64,000 nt of DNA from Flavobacterium sp. J27. Lineage in GTDB: Bacteria > Bacteroidota > Bacteroidia > Flavobacteriales > Flavobacteriaceae. The position numbers and the translations under genes were made by a program. Shown here piece by piece: positions 51,613 through 59,517 of this stretch (its first letter is position 1; every line of letters starts with the position of its first letter). Location of the stretch: assembly GCF_004303025.1 (NCBI RefSeq), contig NZ_PJQW01000004.1, positions 193,183 to 257,182 on the forward strand, written 5' to 3'. The notes below the pieces were generated by a model. That model searched no databases. It was given only the letters and a program-made list of their open reading frames with translations, and was not told the origin of the DNA.

Positions 51613-51638
51613 AGTTAAGTTAGTCTTAAGTTTTTTTA

Positions 51639-52091
51639 TTATTCTTTTGTCTTTTTTATTTTTAACCCTTTAGGACATACAATTTGTCCTTTTTCATAAA
51701 TATTAAAGTGCAATGATATTTTGTTTGAACTTCCTTCAAATGTTACTTCATAAATTGAGAGCGTTCCTGCACCCATAGTTGTATTTTCAGTTGGAAAAGG
51801 ACAACAGGTATCTGTTTTTAAATAGGATATCTTCTCTTGATTTGGACCTTCCAATGCATTAAAAAATAGTTTAACAGTGGCTTCTTCCAAATTTTCTGAT
51901 ATTGGTCCTAAATTAATAGGATAATCAGGATCATAACCATACTGAGTATCTTTGGCATATTCTGTAATTACGAAAGCACTATTAAAAATTTTAGGTCTTG
52001 TTGCAGTAGGGTCTATATTTTTAATTGTTGATTTTGTACTAGTACAAGAAAATAAAAGGAATACAAGAATTATAGATACTATTAATTTCAT
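51639..52091 (-). CDS. Lipoprotein of unknown function
   Basis: A 150-residue lipoprotein: the signal peptide ends in the lipobox LLFSC (Cys about residue 16). The mature part has KIFNSAFVITEYAKDTQYGYD-like FNSAFVITEYAKDTQYGY, a cysteine pair in DTCCPFP, and a beta-rich middle (GAGTLSIYEVTFEG). In some flavobacterial genomes a similar product is labelled as a KDO-8-phosphate aldolase, probably by transfer from the neighbouring kdsA; the sequence gives no support for that. It is downstream of the DUF4199 gene by three bases. Function unknown. Confidence 0.75.
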   Translation of the reverse strand: MKLIVSIILVFLLFSCTSTKSTIKNIDPTATRPKIFNSAFVITEYAKDTQYGYDPDYPINLGPISENLEEATVKLFFNALEGPNQEKISYLKTDTCCPFPTENTTMGAGTLSIYEVTFEGSSNKISLHFNIYEKGQIVCPKGLKIKKTKE

Positions 52092-52094
52092 GTT

Positions 52095-52577
52095 TTAATT
52101 GTTTTTAGTTCTTATAAAATAACTAATAGTAGCTGAAATTACTACTCCAAATGATAATCGATCAAAAACGCTATTAGAAATAGCTGTATTTAAATTGTAT
52201 CTCGCTGTTGCTTTCTCTAATGGTAGCCCTTCATCAACGGAAGCATTAATAGCATTGGTGAAAAAATCAGGTGAAATATAATTATGGGTAATAAACAAAA
52301 CAACAGGATTTAAAACGGTAATCAAAACTGATAAAATTATTCCTGAAATAAACCCTTTTTTCCAATCTATTTCGTTTTTATAATGATTTCTTTTTTTATC
52401 AAAAAGCGCTAATCCAATAAGGAAAATACTAATTGGTAAGAATAATAAATTGTATAAAGGCTCTAGTAATACTTTACTGTCGTGCCACCCCATTTTCTTT
52501 TCAAAGTACATCCATAAAGTGTAGGCAATGGTGTAAATTACGGCCCATTTTATTTCAATTCTGAAATTTTGTAACAT
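52095..52577 (-). CDS. DUF4199 membrane protein
   Basis: A 160-residue protein with four hydrophobic segments and the DUF4199 pattern: IEIKWAVIYTIAYTLWMYFE at the start, PLYNLLFLPISIFLIGLALF, then the basic loop DKKRNHYKNEIDWKKGFISG and LPLEKATARYN-like GLPLEKATARYNLN near residue 120. DUF4199 proteins are common in Bacteroidota and of unknown function. It is followed after three bases by the lipoprotein gene. Its promoter region is shared with the divergent YeeE-type gene. Confidence 0.85.
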   Translation of the reverse strand: MLQNFRIEIKWAVIYTIAYTLWMYFEKKMGWHDSKVLLEPLYNLLFLPISIFLIGLALFDKKRNHYKNEIDWKKGFISGIILSVLITVLNPVVLFITHNYISPDFFTNAINASVDEGLPLEKATARYNLNTAISNSVFDRLSFGVVISATISYFIRTKNN

Positions 52578-52596
52578 ATTGTGTTTAATTTGTATT

Positions 52597-52604
52597 CAAA
52601 ATTA
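52597..52604 (-). promoter_or_regulatory. -7 element upstream of the DUF4199 gene
   Basis: On the minus strand TAATTTTG (52604-52597) matches TAnnTTTG, 20 bases before the ATG at 52577. No clear -33 TTG is seen. Confidence 0.4.
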
Positions 52605-52644
52605 ATATAAAATATTATAATTAGAATTAAATGACGCTATTTTT

Positions 52645-52652
52645 TATCTTTG
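52645..52652 (+). promoter_or_regulatory. -7 element upstream of the YeeE/YedE gene
   Basis: TATCTTTG matches TAnnTTTG and lies 16 bases before the ATG at 52668. This supports 52668 rather than a TTG at 52650, which would be inside the promoter. Confidence 0.45.
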
Positions 52653-52667
52653 CAAAAAATTAGTCAT

Positions 52668-53225
52668 ATGGAGTTACTTTATGGTACTTGGCATTGGTCT
52701 ATTTCTGGTTTTTTAATTGGAATTACCATGTTGTTATTGATATACTTTGGGAAAACTTTTGGAATGTCTTCCAATCTTAGAACAATCTGTACTATTTTAG
52801 GCGCAAAAGATAAATCCAATTATTTTAACTTCGATTGGAGAGACCAAAAGTGGAATTTAGCGGTTGTTCTTGGGGCAATTTTAGGAGGTTATTTTGCTAC
52901 CCATTTTTTAAATGGAGCTACTATTTTACAATTAAATCCAAAAACAATAGCACAATTACAACAATTACATATCGATTTGCCTAATGGTAAGATAGTTCCT
53001 GATGCTCTTTTTAGTTTAGAAACAATGTGTTCATTTAAAGGATTTATAGTTTTGTTAGCAGGTGGTTTTTTAATTGGTTTTGGAACACCTTATGCAGGAG
53101 GTTGTACATCAGGTCATGCCATTACAGGATTAAGTAATTTACAGTTACCATCTTTAATTGCTGTTATTGGTTTTTTCATTGGAGGCTTAATAGCATCTTA
53201 TTTTATAATACCATTAATTTTTTAA
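52668..53225 (+). CDS. YeeE/YedE thiosulfate-type transporter, first half
   Basis: A 185-residue multi-pass protein starting MELLYGTWHWSISGFLIGI (a longer reading to 52650 would start inside the -7 element). The conserved cysteine motif is GCTSGH in TPYAGGCTSGHAITGLSN, the substrate-path cysteine of YeeE/TsuA transporters. Other helices include AVVLGAILGGYFATHF and SLIAVIGFFIGGLIASYF. YeeE imports thiosulfate or a similar sulfur anion. It is followed after one base by a second half-size gene of the same superfamily, so the pair is a split transporter. Confidence 0.88.
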   Translation: MELLYGTWHWSISGFLIGITMLLLIYFGKTFGMSSNLRTICTILGAKDKSNYFNFDWRDQKWNLAVVLGAILGGYFATHFLNGATILQLNPKTIAQLQQLHIDLPNGKIVPDALFSLETMCSFKGFIVLLAGGFLIGFGTPYAGGCTSGHAITGLSNLQLPSLIAVIGFFIGGLIASYFIIPLIF

Positions 53226-53226
53226 A

Positions 53227-53640
53227 ATGAAATTATTACGATTTGTATTAGTTGGATTCATCTTCGGAATTGTTTTAACAAAATCTGAAGCCATTTCCTG
53301 GTATCGAATTTATGAAATGTTTCAATTTCAATCTTTTCACATGTATGGTATCATTTTTACAGCGATTGTTACAGGCGTGGTAGGAATACGATTTTTTAAA
53401 AAGAAAGAAATTAAAGATTACAAAGGATTACCTATTGAAATTTTAGATAAGGAGAAAGCTAGGTTTAGATATATTATTGGAGGAATTATGTTTGGAGTAG
53501 GATGGGGAATTGTAGGTTGTTGTCCGGGTCCTATTTTTGTGCTTATTGGAGCAGGTGTTGCTTCCATAGGTATCGTTTTACTAGGCGCGTTGATTGGTAA
53601 CTTTATCTATGGTATTTTTAAAGATAAAATACCTCATTAG
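53227..53640 (+). CDS. YeeE/YedE-type transporter, second half (DUF6691-like)
   Basis: A 137-residue membrane protein. The conserved cysteine segment is GWGIVGCCPGPIFVLIGA, with two adjacent Cys. The N-terminal helix KLLRFVLVGFIFGIVLTKSE is followed by HMYGIIFTAIVTGVVGI and a basic cytoplasmic loop. Pairs of such half-size proteins are widespread in Bacteroidota and together correspond to one full YeeE/YedE transporter. The gene begins one base after the stop of its partner. No sulfur-metabolism enzyme, such as a rhodanese, is encoded next to the pair. Confidence 0.86.
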   Translation: MKLLRFVLVGFIFGIVLTKSEAISWYRIYEMFQFQSFHMYGIIFTAIVTGVVGIRFFKKKEIKDYKGLPIEILDKEKARFRYIIGGIMFGVGWGIVGCCPGPIFVLIGAGVASIGIVLLGALIGNFIYGIFKDKIPH

Positions 53641-53816
53641 TAAACTATCTTAGATTATAGAATTTTTATTTTTTTTATTAAAAAAAACGAAATATTTAAT
53701 TTTTTAGACAGTCATTTAACAAAATGATTATTCGTAATTGTTTTGATGATAAAATTTTTATAATTGGTTTTTTTGTTGTTTCTTTAGTATAAACTTAACA
53801 AATAAAACTATTAATT

Positions 53817-54230
53817 ATGAAAAAATTAACTATTGCATCAGTATTGCTATTAAGTTTATGTTTAGCATCTTTCAGTGAGGTTACATCAAAAGAGGTAACC
53901 GTTATTGGAAAATGGAAGTATTATCAAGAAGGAAAGAAAGTAAGTAAGGCGGAATTACTTTTCTCTTATGAACATTTAGAAAAGTGTGGTAATGATTATG
54001 TTGAATTTTTCGAAGATGGTAAAGTAAATGATGTGTTTTATTACGGGGCTGATAATTGTGAAATGTCTGTAGATAGTGGGACTTGGAAGAAAGTAGATAA
54101 TAATCTAATTATTAATTTTCCATATGCAGGTGAAGAAAAAGGAGAAATTCTACTTTTAGATGCCACAACACTTAAAATCAAAGCAACTGTGGAAGGAAAG
54201 GAAATAATTTATATTTATAAAAAAATATAA
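53817..54230 (+). CDS. Lipocalin-like secreted protein
   Basis: A 137-residue exported protein. The signal peptide is about residues 1-19. The mature chain starts with VTVIGKWKYYQEGKKVSKAE, the lipocalin-like GxW motif, then has NDYVEFFEDGKVNDVFYYG, the Cys pair of EKCGNDYV and ADNCEMSVDSGTWKKVD, and beta strands to the end. Proteins of this class (lipocalin-like families of Bacteroidota) may bind small ligands, but no ligand can be named. It stands alone between the YeeE pair and the clpS terminator. The 176 bases upstream hold no recognisable promoter. Confidence 0.78.
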   Translation: MKKLTIASVLLLSLCLASFSEVTSKEVTVIGKWKYYQEGKKVSKAELLFSYEHLEKCGNDYVEFFEDGKVNDVFYYGADNCEMSVDSGTWKKVDNNLIINFPYAGEEKGEILLLDATTLKIKATVEGKEIIYIYKKI

Positions 54231-54252
54231 GTTTAGCTTAATTATTTTAAAT

Positions 54253-54284
54253 AAAAAATCCCGATGTAAATCGGGATTTTTTTT
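54253..54284. terminator. Bidirectional terminator between lipocalin gene and clpS
   Basis: ATCCCGAT (54258-54265) and ATCGGGAT (54270-54277) flank GTAA, with A-run upstream and T-run downstream, so it can act in both directions. It overlaps the clpS stop codon by two bases. Confidence 0.82.
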
Positions 54285-54558
54285 ATTGTATTTCAGCACT
54301 GAGTCCAGCATCTAAAAGAGCAGAACATTGTGGTTTTAATTCATCAAAACTTCCAGTTTTAACAGCACATTGTCCTTTGTAATGTACTAATAATGCACAT
54401 TGTTCAGCTTGTAAAGCTTCATGATTACAAACTCGTATTAATGTTTCAATAACATGATCAAACGTGTTTACATCATCATTATATAATATTATTTCGTTAT
54501 TTAAACTAACTAATTCTTCAACTAAAACTTCTTCTTTAATTTTTTCTATCGTACTCAT
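54283..54558 (-). CDS. clpS: ATP-dependent Clp protease adaptor ClpS
   Basis: A 91-residue ClpS. The core ILYNDDVNTFDHVIETLIRV and the later CNHEALQAEQCALLVHYKGQ are typical, and the NDD/H segment forms the N-degron pocket. ClpS delivers proteins with destabilising N-terminal residues to the ClpAP protease in the cytoplasm. The short N-terminal tail (MSTIEKIKEEVLVEEL) is the flexible part that enters the ClpA pore. It is 31 bases after prmA on the same strand and probably co-transcribed. No clpA is adjacent. Confidence 0.92.
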   Translation of the reverse strand: MSTIEKIKEEVLVEELVSLNNEIILYNDDVNTFDHVIETLIRVCNHEALQAEQCALLVHYKGQCAVKTGSFDELKPQCSALLDAGLSAEIQ

Positions 54559-54589
54559 TTTTAGTGTTTTAAATTTAATGTAAAAGTAA

Positions 54590-55426
54590 TTATTGTTTTA
54601 CATATTTCAAAGCAACCCAATTGTTTCTTTCAAATTTTTTAACATATGTTAATCCTTTTTCTGTACAAGATGTATCAATTACAGTAATATCTTCTGTGTA
54701 GAAACCACTTAAGAATAGAATCCCATTTTCGTTTAAACAAGCCACATATTGTTCCATATCATTTAATAAGATGTTTCTATTAATATTGGCAATAATAACA
54801 TCATATTTTTTCCCTACTAAAAGCGTGGCATCTCCTTCATAAACAGTAATATTTTTGCAATGATTCCTTTCAGCATTTTCAATCGAATTTAAATAGCACC
54901 AATTGTCAATATCAATAGCATCAATAGGAGTAGCACCTTTAATTTCTGCTAAAATGGCTAAAATGGCTGTTCCGCATCCCATATCCAATGTTTTTTTATC
55001 TGTAAGATCAGTTTCTAATAGATGCTGAATCATCATGTGTGTGGTTTCATGGTGACCCGTTCCAAAGCTCATTTTGGGCTCAATTACGATATCGTATTTT
55101 GCGTTGGTTTTCTCATGAAAAGGTGCTCTTACATGGCAAATACCGTCCACATCTATAGCTTCAAAATTTTTTTCCCATTCTTCATTCCAGTTCACCTGTT
55201 CAATTTCTTCAAAAGAATAGGTTATTTTAAATTCATCATTTCCTAGAATATAAATATCATTAAGGATATTTTCTGTCCAAAGGTCTTTTTGAACATAAGC
55301 TGAAAGTCCAGTTTCGGTTTCAACAAAACTTTCAAATGCAGTTTCTCCTAATTCTGCTAGTAAAATTTCTGAACCTAATTCTCTTGGTTCAATAGTAAAA
55401 TGATATCCTATATAAACGTTTGACAT
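54590..55426 (-). CDS. prmA: Ribosomal protein L11 methyltransferase
   Basis: A 278-residue SAM methyltransferase. The L11-binding N-terminal domain (VYIGYHFTIEPRELGSEILL) is followed by the catalytic domain with FGTGHHETTHMMI and the SAM motif TLDMGCGTAILAILAEIKGA, then NIENAERNHC-like NSIENAERNHCKNITVYEGD and DVIIANINRNILL. It trimethylates ribosomal protein L11. I start at the ATG at 55424-55426. An ATG six codons upstream is possible but lies close to the promoter's expected transcript start. It is followed by clpS on the same strand. Confidence 0.93.
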   Translation of the reverse strand: MSNVYIGYHFTIEPRELGSEILLAELGETAFESFVETETGLSAYVQKDLWTENILNDIYILGNDEFKITYSFEEIEQVNWNEEWEKNFEAIDVDGICHVRAPFHEKTNAKYDIVIEPKMSFGTGHHETTHMMIQHLLETDLTDKKTLDMGCGTAILAILAEIKGATPIDAIDIDNWCYLNSIENAERNHCKNITVYEGDATLLVGKKYDVIIANINRNILLNDMEQYVACLNENGILFLSGFYTEDITVIDTSCTEKGLTYVKKFERNNWVALKYVKQ

Positions 55427-55441
55427 GGTGTTTTTTTTTTG

Positions 55442-55449
55442 CAAAGGTA
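55442..55449 (-). promoter_or_regulatory. -7 element upstream of prmA
   Basis: On the minus strand TACCTTTG (55449-55442) matches TAnnTTTG and would give a leader of about 11 bases before the ATG at 55426. This favours that start over the ATG at 55444, which is inside the element. Confidence 0.5.
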
Positions 55450-55481
55450 AATATTAGGTGTGTAATTTCTTTAAAATATTT

Positions 55482-55489
55482 TATTTTTG
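55482..55489 (+). promoter_or_regulatory. -7 element upstream of the porin gene
   Basis: TATTTTTG matches TAnnTTTG and lies 29 bases before the ATG at 55518. It points to 55518 as the true start, since a longer reading to 55458 would contain the element. Confidence 0.45.
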
Positions 55490-55517
55490 CGGGCAATTAC
55501 AACACAACTTCAATTTA

Positions 55518-56735
55518 ATGAGAAAAATAATTATTCTACTTGTACTTGCCATTTGCCAGTATTCATTTGGTCAATTTAAAAAAGATTCACTTCACAATAA
55601 TGATATTAAATTAGCAGCCTTACCTTATTATAGTTACGGAAAAGGCTTAGGTGTGACTTCTCCCGATAGTATTTTTCAGCTGAATATTCGTTTTAGAATG
55701 CAAAATAGAGTTACTTATATTAATGAAGAAAATGAAGATAACAGATATGAAGCGCACATTAGAAGATTGCGTTTGCGTTTTGATGGATATGTAGGTGATC
55801 CAAAGTTTTTATATGTTATTCAGCTTTCTTTTGCCCCTGGTGATGTAGGTGTTATTGAAGATGGAGAAAATATTAATATTATTAGAGATGCTGCTGTTTT
55901 TTACAGACCTAATAAAAATTGGAATTTCATATTTGGGCAGACAAAATTACCAGGAAATAGACAACGAGTTAACTCTTCTGGAGCGTTACAACTAACTGAC
56001 AGAACAATTAATAATGCTAAGTTTACTATTGATAGAGATTTTGGTGTACAAGCGTATTATTTGAATGAAAATAAGGACGTTTTTTCATATAATATAAAGA
56101 CAGCAATATCGACAGGAGAGGGAAGAAATTGGACAAAAACTTCTGATGACGGTGTTGCACTAACTGGTAAAGTAGAGCTCTTTCCTTTTGGAACGTTTAA
56201 AAAGAATGGAATGTACTTTGAAGGAGATATTTTACGGGAAGAAAAACCAAAAGTGATGCTTTCTGGTGCTTTTCAACAAAATAATAGAGCGGTAAGAACA
56301 CAAGGACAATTAGGAAAAGAACTTTTTCAACCAAGAACCACAAAATCTACTTTTTTTGATGCTTTAATAAAATACAATGGCTGGAGTTTTATGAGTGCTT
56401 ATATGAATCGAAAAGCAAAAGATTTGATTACCTATGACCCAGATGATGTCACCAATTTTAATTATGTATTTGCAGGAGAAGGTTTTGATTACCAAATGAG
56501 TTATGTTTTTCCATCCAATTATGAAATAATAGGAAGATTTTCAACGCAACATGTTGCCGATGAAATACAAGCTTTGGCTCCAAATTCTAAACAATATAGC
56601 ATTGGTTTAACGCGCTATTTATGGGAGCATACGTTTAAATTACAAGGTGAACTTACCTATAGTGAATTAGACTATTATCTAGCACCGTCTACATCAAATT
56701 GGTATGCTCGTTTTCAGATTGAAATAGGAATTTAA
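55518..56735 (+). CDS. Phosphate-selective porin O/P-type outer-membrane channel
   Basis: A 405-residue exported barrel. The signal peptide ends at YSFGQ (about residue 19). The first strand region has SPDSIFQLNIRFRMQNRVTY, then RRLRLRFDGYVGDPKFLYVI and NWNFIFGQTKLPGNRQRVNS, which are the OprP/OprO-type strands and constriction loop. The C-terminus is WYARFQIEIGI. The start ATG at 55518 is supported by the -7 element at 55482. A longer reading to 55458 would put non-signal residues in front. The family forms anion-selective pores, but substrate preference cannot be judged here. Confidence 0.88.
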   Translation: MRKIIILLVLAICQYSFGQFKKDSLHNNDIKLAALPYYSYGKGLGVTSPDSIFQLNIRFRMQNRVTYINEENEDNRYEAHIRRLRLRFDGYVGDPKFLYVIQLSFAPGDVGVIEDGENINIIRDAAVFYRPNKNWNFIFGQTKLPGNRQRVNSSGALQLTDRTINNAKFTIDRDFGVQAYYLNENKDVFSYNIKTAISTGEGRNWTKTSDDGVALTGKVELFPFGTFKKNGMYFEGDILREEKPKVMLSGAFQQNNRAVRTQGQLGKELFQPRTTKSTFFDALIKYNGWSFMSAYMNRKAKDLITYDPDDVTNFNYVFAGEGFDYQMSYVFPSNYEIIGRFSTQHVADEIQALAPNSKQYSIGLTRYLWEHTFKLQGELTYSELDYYLAPSTSNWYARFQIEIGI

Positions 56736-56756
56736 TTTTTTTACGTTCCATTTAAC

Positions 56757-56764
56757 TACCTTTG
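56757..56764 (+). promoter_or_regulatory. -7 element upstream of cvfB
   Basis: TACCTTTG matches TAnnTTTG and lies 20 bases before the ATG at 56784. No clear TTG is found 17-23 bases upstream. Confidence 0.45.
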
Positions 56765-56783
56765 CACGATAATTAGATAGCGT

Positions 56784-57620
56784 ATGTTACAGATAGGACA
56801 ATTCAATACCTTAAAAATATTAAGAAGTACCAAAGTTGGTCTTTTTTTAGGAGATGGTGTAAATGAACAAAACGATGTTTTATTACCTAATAAATATGTC
56901 CCGAGAGAATTTAATATAGGTGATGAATTAACTGTTTTTGTGTATTTGGATCATGAAGAACGTCCGGTAGCAACTACTTTGAAACCTTACATTAAATTGA
57001 AAGAATTTGCCCATTTAAAAGTCAATTACATCAATAAATTTGGTGCTTTTATGAATTGGGGATTAGAAAAAGATTTGTTTGTACCTTTTAAAGAGCAAGC
57101 CAGACCCATGGAAGAGGGGAAACGTTATTTAGTGTATTGTTTTATGGATGATAAAACCAATAGGTTAGTGGGGTCTAGTAAAACACAACAATTTCTAAAT
57201 AACGATGATGTAAACTTAGAAAATGGGGAAGAAGTAGATGTTATTGTATCCCATATTACGGAAGCAGGTATTAATGTAATTATAAATGAAAGGCATAGGG
57301 GGTTGGCCTACAAAAATGAAGTTTTTGAAGAAGTAAAACCAGGTATGAGAATGAAGGCATACATTAAAAATGTAAGACCAGATGGAAAAATTGATGTATC
57401 CTTAAGAAAGTTAGGAGTAGAAGCTATTGAGCCTTCTGCGCAAATTATTTTGGATGAATTAAAATCAAATAAAGGTTTTTTAGGCTTACATGATAATTCA
57501 AACCCTGAAGATATTCGTACTGTATTAAAAATGAGTAAAAAAGTTTTTAAGAAAGCAGTAGGTAATTTATACCGTCAAAAAAGAATAGAAATAAAAGAGG
57601 ATGGTATTTATTTAATTTAA
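56784..57620 (+). CDS. cvfB: CvfB-type S1 RNA-binding protein
   Basis: A 278-residue protein with S1/OB-fold domains: QIGQFNTLKILRSTKVGLFL at the start, HLKVNYINKFGAFMNWGLEK in the second and VDVIVSHITEAGINVIINE in the third, then RMKAYIKNVRPDGKIDVSLR. The C-terminal winged-helix part has SNPEDIRTVLKMSKKVFKKA and IEIKEDGIYLI. CvfB/YitL proteins bind RNA; the Staphylococcus aureus member affects virulence-gene expression. The stop overlaps the ATG of the next gene by one base, so this is the first gene of a three-gene operon. Confidence 0.9.
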   Translation: MLQIGQFNTLKILRSTKVGLFLGDGVNEQNDVLLPNKYVPREFNIGDELTVFVYLDHEERPVATTLKPYIKLKEFAHLKVNYINKFGAFMNWGLEKDLFVPFKEQARPMEEGKRYLVYCFMDDKTNRLVGSSKTQQFLNNDDVNLENGEEVDVIVSHITEAGINVIINERHRGLAYKNEVFEEVKPGMRMKAYIKNVRPDGKIDVSLRKLGVEAIEPSAQIILDELKSNKGFLGLHDNSNPEDIRTVLKMSKKVFKKAVGNLYRQKRIEIKEDGIYLI

Positions 57621-57901
57621 TGACAACGAAAAATAAAATACTGTTGTTGCTTAGTGTACTTACTTTTTTTGGAGTACTTTTAGCCATGTTACAATCTTTC
57701 GGTTCAGTTATTGTTTACAATACGGTAATAGAGCCTTTTTGGGTTTTTTTATGGTTTTTGGTTTTACTGTTGCCCATATTTAATCTCATAGAAGTTATCA
57801 AGAACAAAGATGATTGGAATAAATATTATTGGGTATCCTTATATTTTAACATCATGTCAATTGCCTTTGTCATGAAATATTATAAAATAGATTTCTTTTA
57901 A
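57620..57901 (+). CDS. Small three-helix membrane protein
   Basis: A 93-residue protein with three hydrophobic segments: KNKILLLLSVLTFFGVLLAML, IEPFWVFLWFLVLLLPIFNLI and YYWVSLYFNIMSIAFVMKYY. The loop between the last two is charged (EVIKNKDDWNK). The overlap by one base with cvfB and the two-base gap to the YheT gene place it inside one transcript. I recognise no family. Function unknown. Confidence 0.7.
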   Translation: MTTKNKILLLLSVLTFFGVLLAMLQSFGSVIVYNTVIEPFWVFLWFLVLLLPIFNLIEVIKNKDDWNKYYWVSLYFNIMSIAFVMKYYKIDFF

Positions 57902-57903
57902 TT

Positions 57904-58872
57904 ATGCCAGTAATAGCTACTTCGTCATATAATAATCATGTTTCATTTTTGTATAAAAACAGTCATATAGCTACTATATATGCAGGAAAATTTAAAAAAT
58001 TTCCAGCGCCTCAATACACAAGAGAAGTTTTAGAGTTAGAAGATGGCGATTTTTTGGCAGTAGATTATCATTTAAAAACCAATACAAAGGCAATTATTTT
58101 ATGTCATGGATTAGAGGGAAATTCGCAACGAACTTACATGAATAGTTGTGCTACTTATTTTTTAAACAAAGGATTTTCAGTTTTTGCATGGAATAATAGA
58201 AGTTGTAGTGGTAGTATGAATCGATTGCCAAGATTGTATCATCATGCTACAATAGAAGATCTAGATGCCGTTATACAATTTGCTTTAACAAAAGTTGAAA
58301 AAGTATATTTAATAGGTTATTCTATGGGTGGAGCGCAAACGCTAAATTATTTTGGAAGAGTAAAAAATATTAGTGATAGAGTTATGGCAGGTGTTGCTGT
58401 ATCTGTACCAATTGAGATTAAATCAAGTGCCGAATCTTTAAAAAAAGGATTCAATCAAGTTTATATGAAAAACTTTATGTTTGATTTAACCAAAAAACTA
58501 AAGTATAAAGCCAAACAATTTCCCGATTTAATGGATTGGTCCAAAATTAAAAATATCGATGGATTTGATTATCTAGACGATCATTTTACCGCTCCATTAC
58601 ATGGCTTTATCGATAAAGAAGATTATTATTTTAAAGTTTCACCAGCACGTAGTTTAACTAATATTCAAAAACCAGTATTAATTATTAATGCTTTAGATGA
58701 CCCTTTTTTAGGAGAAGATTGTTACCCAAATAGCTTTGCTGAAAAGAGCAATTATGTGTATTTAGAAACACCAAAATATGGAGGACATTGTGCTTTTCCC
58801 TTTAAAAATGAAGTTTATTCGTATGCAGAATTAAGAGCTTTCGTATTCATTGAAGAATTATCACAAAAATAA
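57904..58872 (+). CDS. YheT-family alpha/beta hydrolase
   Basis: A 322-residue hydrolase. The oxyanion-type segment AIILCHGLEGNSQRTY is followed by FAWNNRSCSGSMNRLPRLYH, the nucleophile Ser140 in LIGYSMGGAQ, the acid Asp in NALDDPFLGEDCYP, and the catalytic His in YGGHCAFPF. This is the YheT/EMB8 group, which includes esterases of unknown natural substrate. It is the last gene of the cvfB operon. Expected length is normal. Confidence 0.92.
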   Translation: MPVIATSSYNNHVSFLYKNSHIATIYAGKFKKFPAPQYTREVLELEDGDFLAVDYHLKTNTKAIILCHGLEGNSQRTYMNSCATYFLNKGFSVFAWNNRSCSGSMNRLPRLYHHATIEDLDAVIQFALTKVEKVYLIGYSMGGAQTLNYFGRVKNISDRVMAGVAVSVPIEIKSSAESLKKGFNQVYMKNFMFDLTKKLKYKAKQFPDLMDWSKIKNIDGFDYLDDHFTAPLHGFIDKEDYYFKVSPARSLTNIQKPVLIINALDDPFLGEDCYPNSFAEKSNYVYLETPKYGGHCAFPFKNEVYSYAELRAFVFIEELSQK

Positions 58873-58904
58873 TTTTTTTTAACAGATTATTAAACATACT
58901 ATTA

Positions 58905-58935
58905 TTTGTTAAAACCAAAAAATGCTTTACATTTG
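58905..58935 (+). promoter_or_regulatory. Exact consensus promoter upstream of the efflux locus
   Basis: TTTG (58905-58908), then 19 bases, then TACATTTG (58928-58935), the best promoter match in the window. Transcription would start near 58940, leaving only about four bases before the ATG at 58944, so the mRNA may be almost leaderless. Confidence 0.7.
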
Positions 58936-58943
58936 TCCCCTAT

Positions 58944-59366
58944 ATGATAAGAAAGACGGTGAAATATTTTTTGCTTAGTTTAATAACCTTACTTGTTGGT
59001 TATGTTCAATTATTTGCTAGCGCGAATGATTGCCAATCCTTATCTTCATTAATATCTAATACTAACTCTCAAGAAGTATTAGCAGGAAATGAGTTAACTA
59101 AAAGTCTATTTTTTTACGATTATATTCATACTACAGTAGATGTTGAAGCTCATAAAATTCATGGAGTTGATGTTGAAATTGAAGAAGATGAAATATCATC
59201 TTCAAAGAAAACATTAGATTCAACTGCTTTTTTAAGTAAATATCTTTACAGATCAAAACAAAAAATCCTTTTAATAGAACAAAAGGAAAAACTTTTTTCA
59301 AGAGAAGTAACTTCTCATATTTCAATAAAAAAATTATTTATCATATTCAGAGTCTTTAGAATATGA
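58944..59366 (+). CDS. Small secreted protein upstream of the RND operon
   Basis: A 140-residue protein with a signal peptide or anchor (residues about 7-26, ending QLFASA). The mature part is charged with an acidic stretch (DVEIEEDEISSSKKTL) and a basic tail with KQKILLIEQKEKLFSRE. No family is recognised. It stands directly behind the consensus promoter and 151 bases before the efflux adaptor gene, with a weak hairpin in between. It could be a leader protein of the efflux operon, or an independent envelope protein. Confidence 0.6.
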   Translation: MIRKTVKYFLLSLITLLVGYVQLFASANDCQSLSSLISNTNSQEVLAGNELTKSLFFYDYIHTTVDVEAHKIHGVDVEIEEDEISSSKKTLDSTAFLSKYLYRSKQKILLIEQKEKLFSREVTSHISIKKLFIIFRVFRI

Positions 59367-59376
59367 TTTAACTAAC

Positions 59377-59403
59377 AGCGGGAAATTCTTATCCTGCTTT
59401 TCT
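59377..59403 (+). terminator. Weak terminator or attenuator before the efflux genes
   Basis: AGCGGG (59377-59382) and CCTGCT (59393-59398) pair with one G-U and a 10-base loop, followed by TTTTCT. It lies between the small secreted protein gene and the efflux adaptor, so it may reduce read-through into the pump genes. Confidence 0.4.
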
Positions 59404-59517
59404 CATTTTAAGTTATTACACTTAATAATTTTAAAGGAACTTTAAAAAAATAATAAACTATTTTATTATTCATACTGCTCCATTAATCACACTCATTTTA
59501 TTTAAATATATATTATT

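Noticed and set aside
51639-52091. KDO-8-phosphate aldolase or synthase
   Set aside because: The protein is a small lipoprotein with no barrel-fold motifs. The label probably leaks from kdsA next door.
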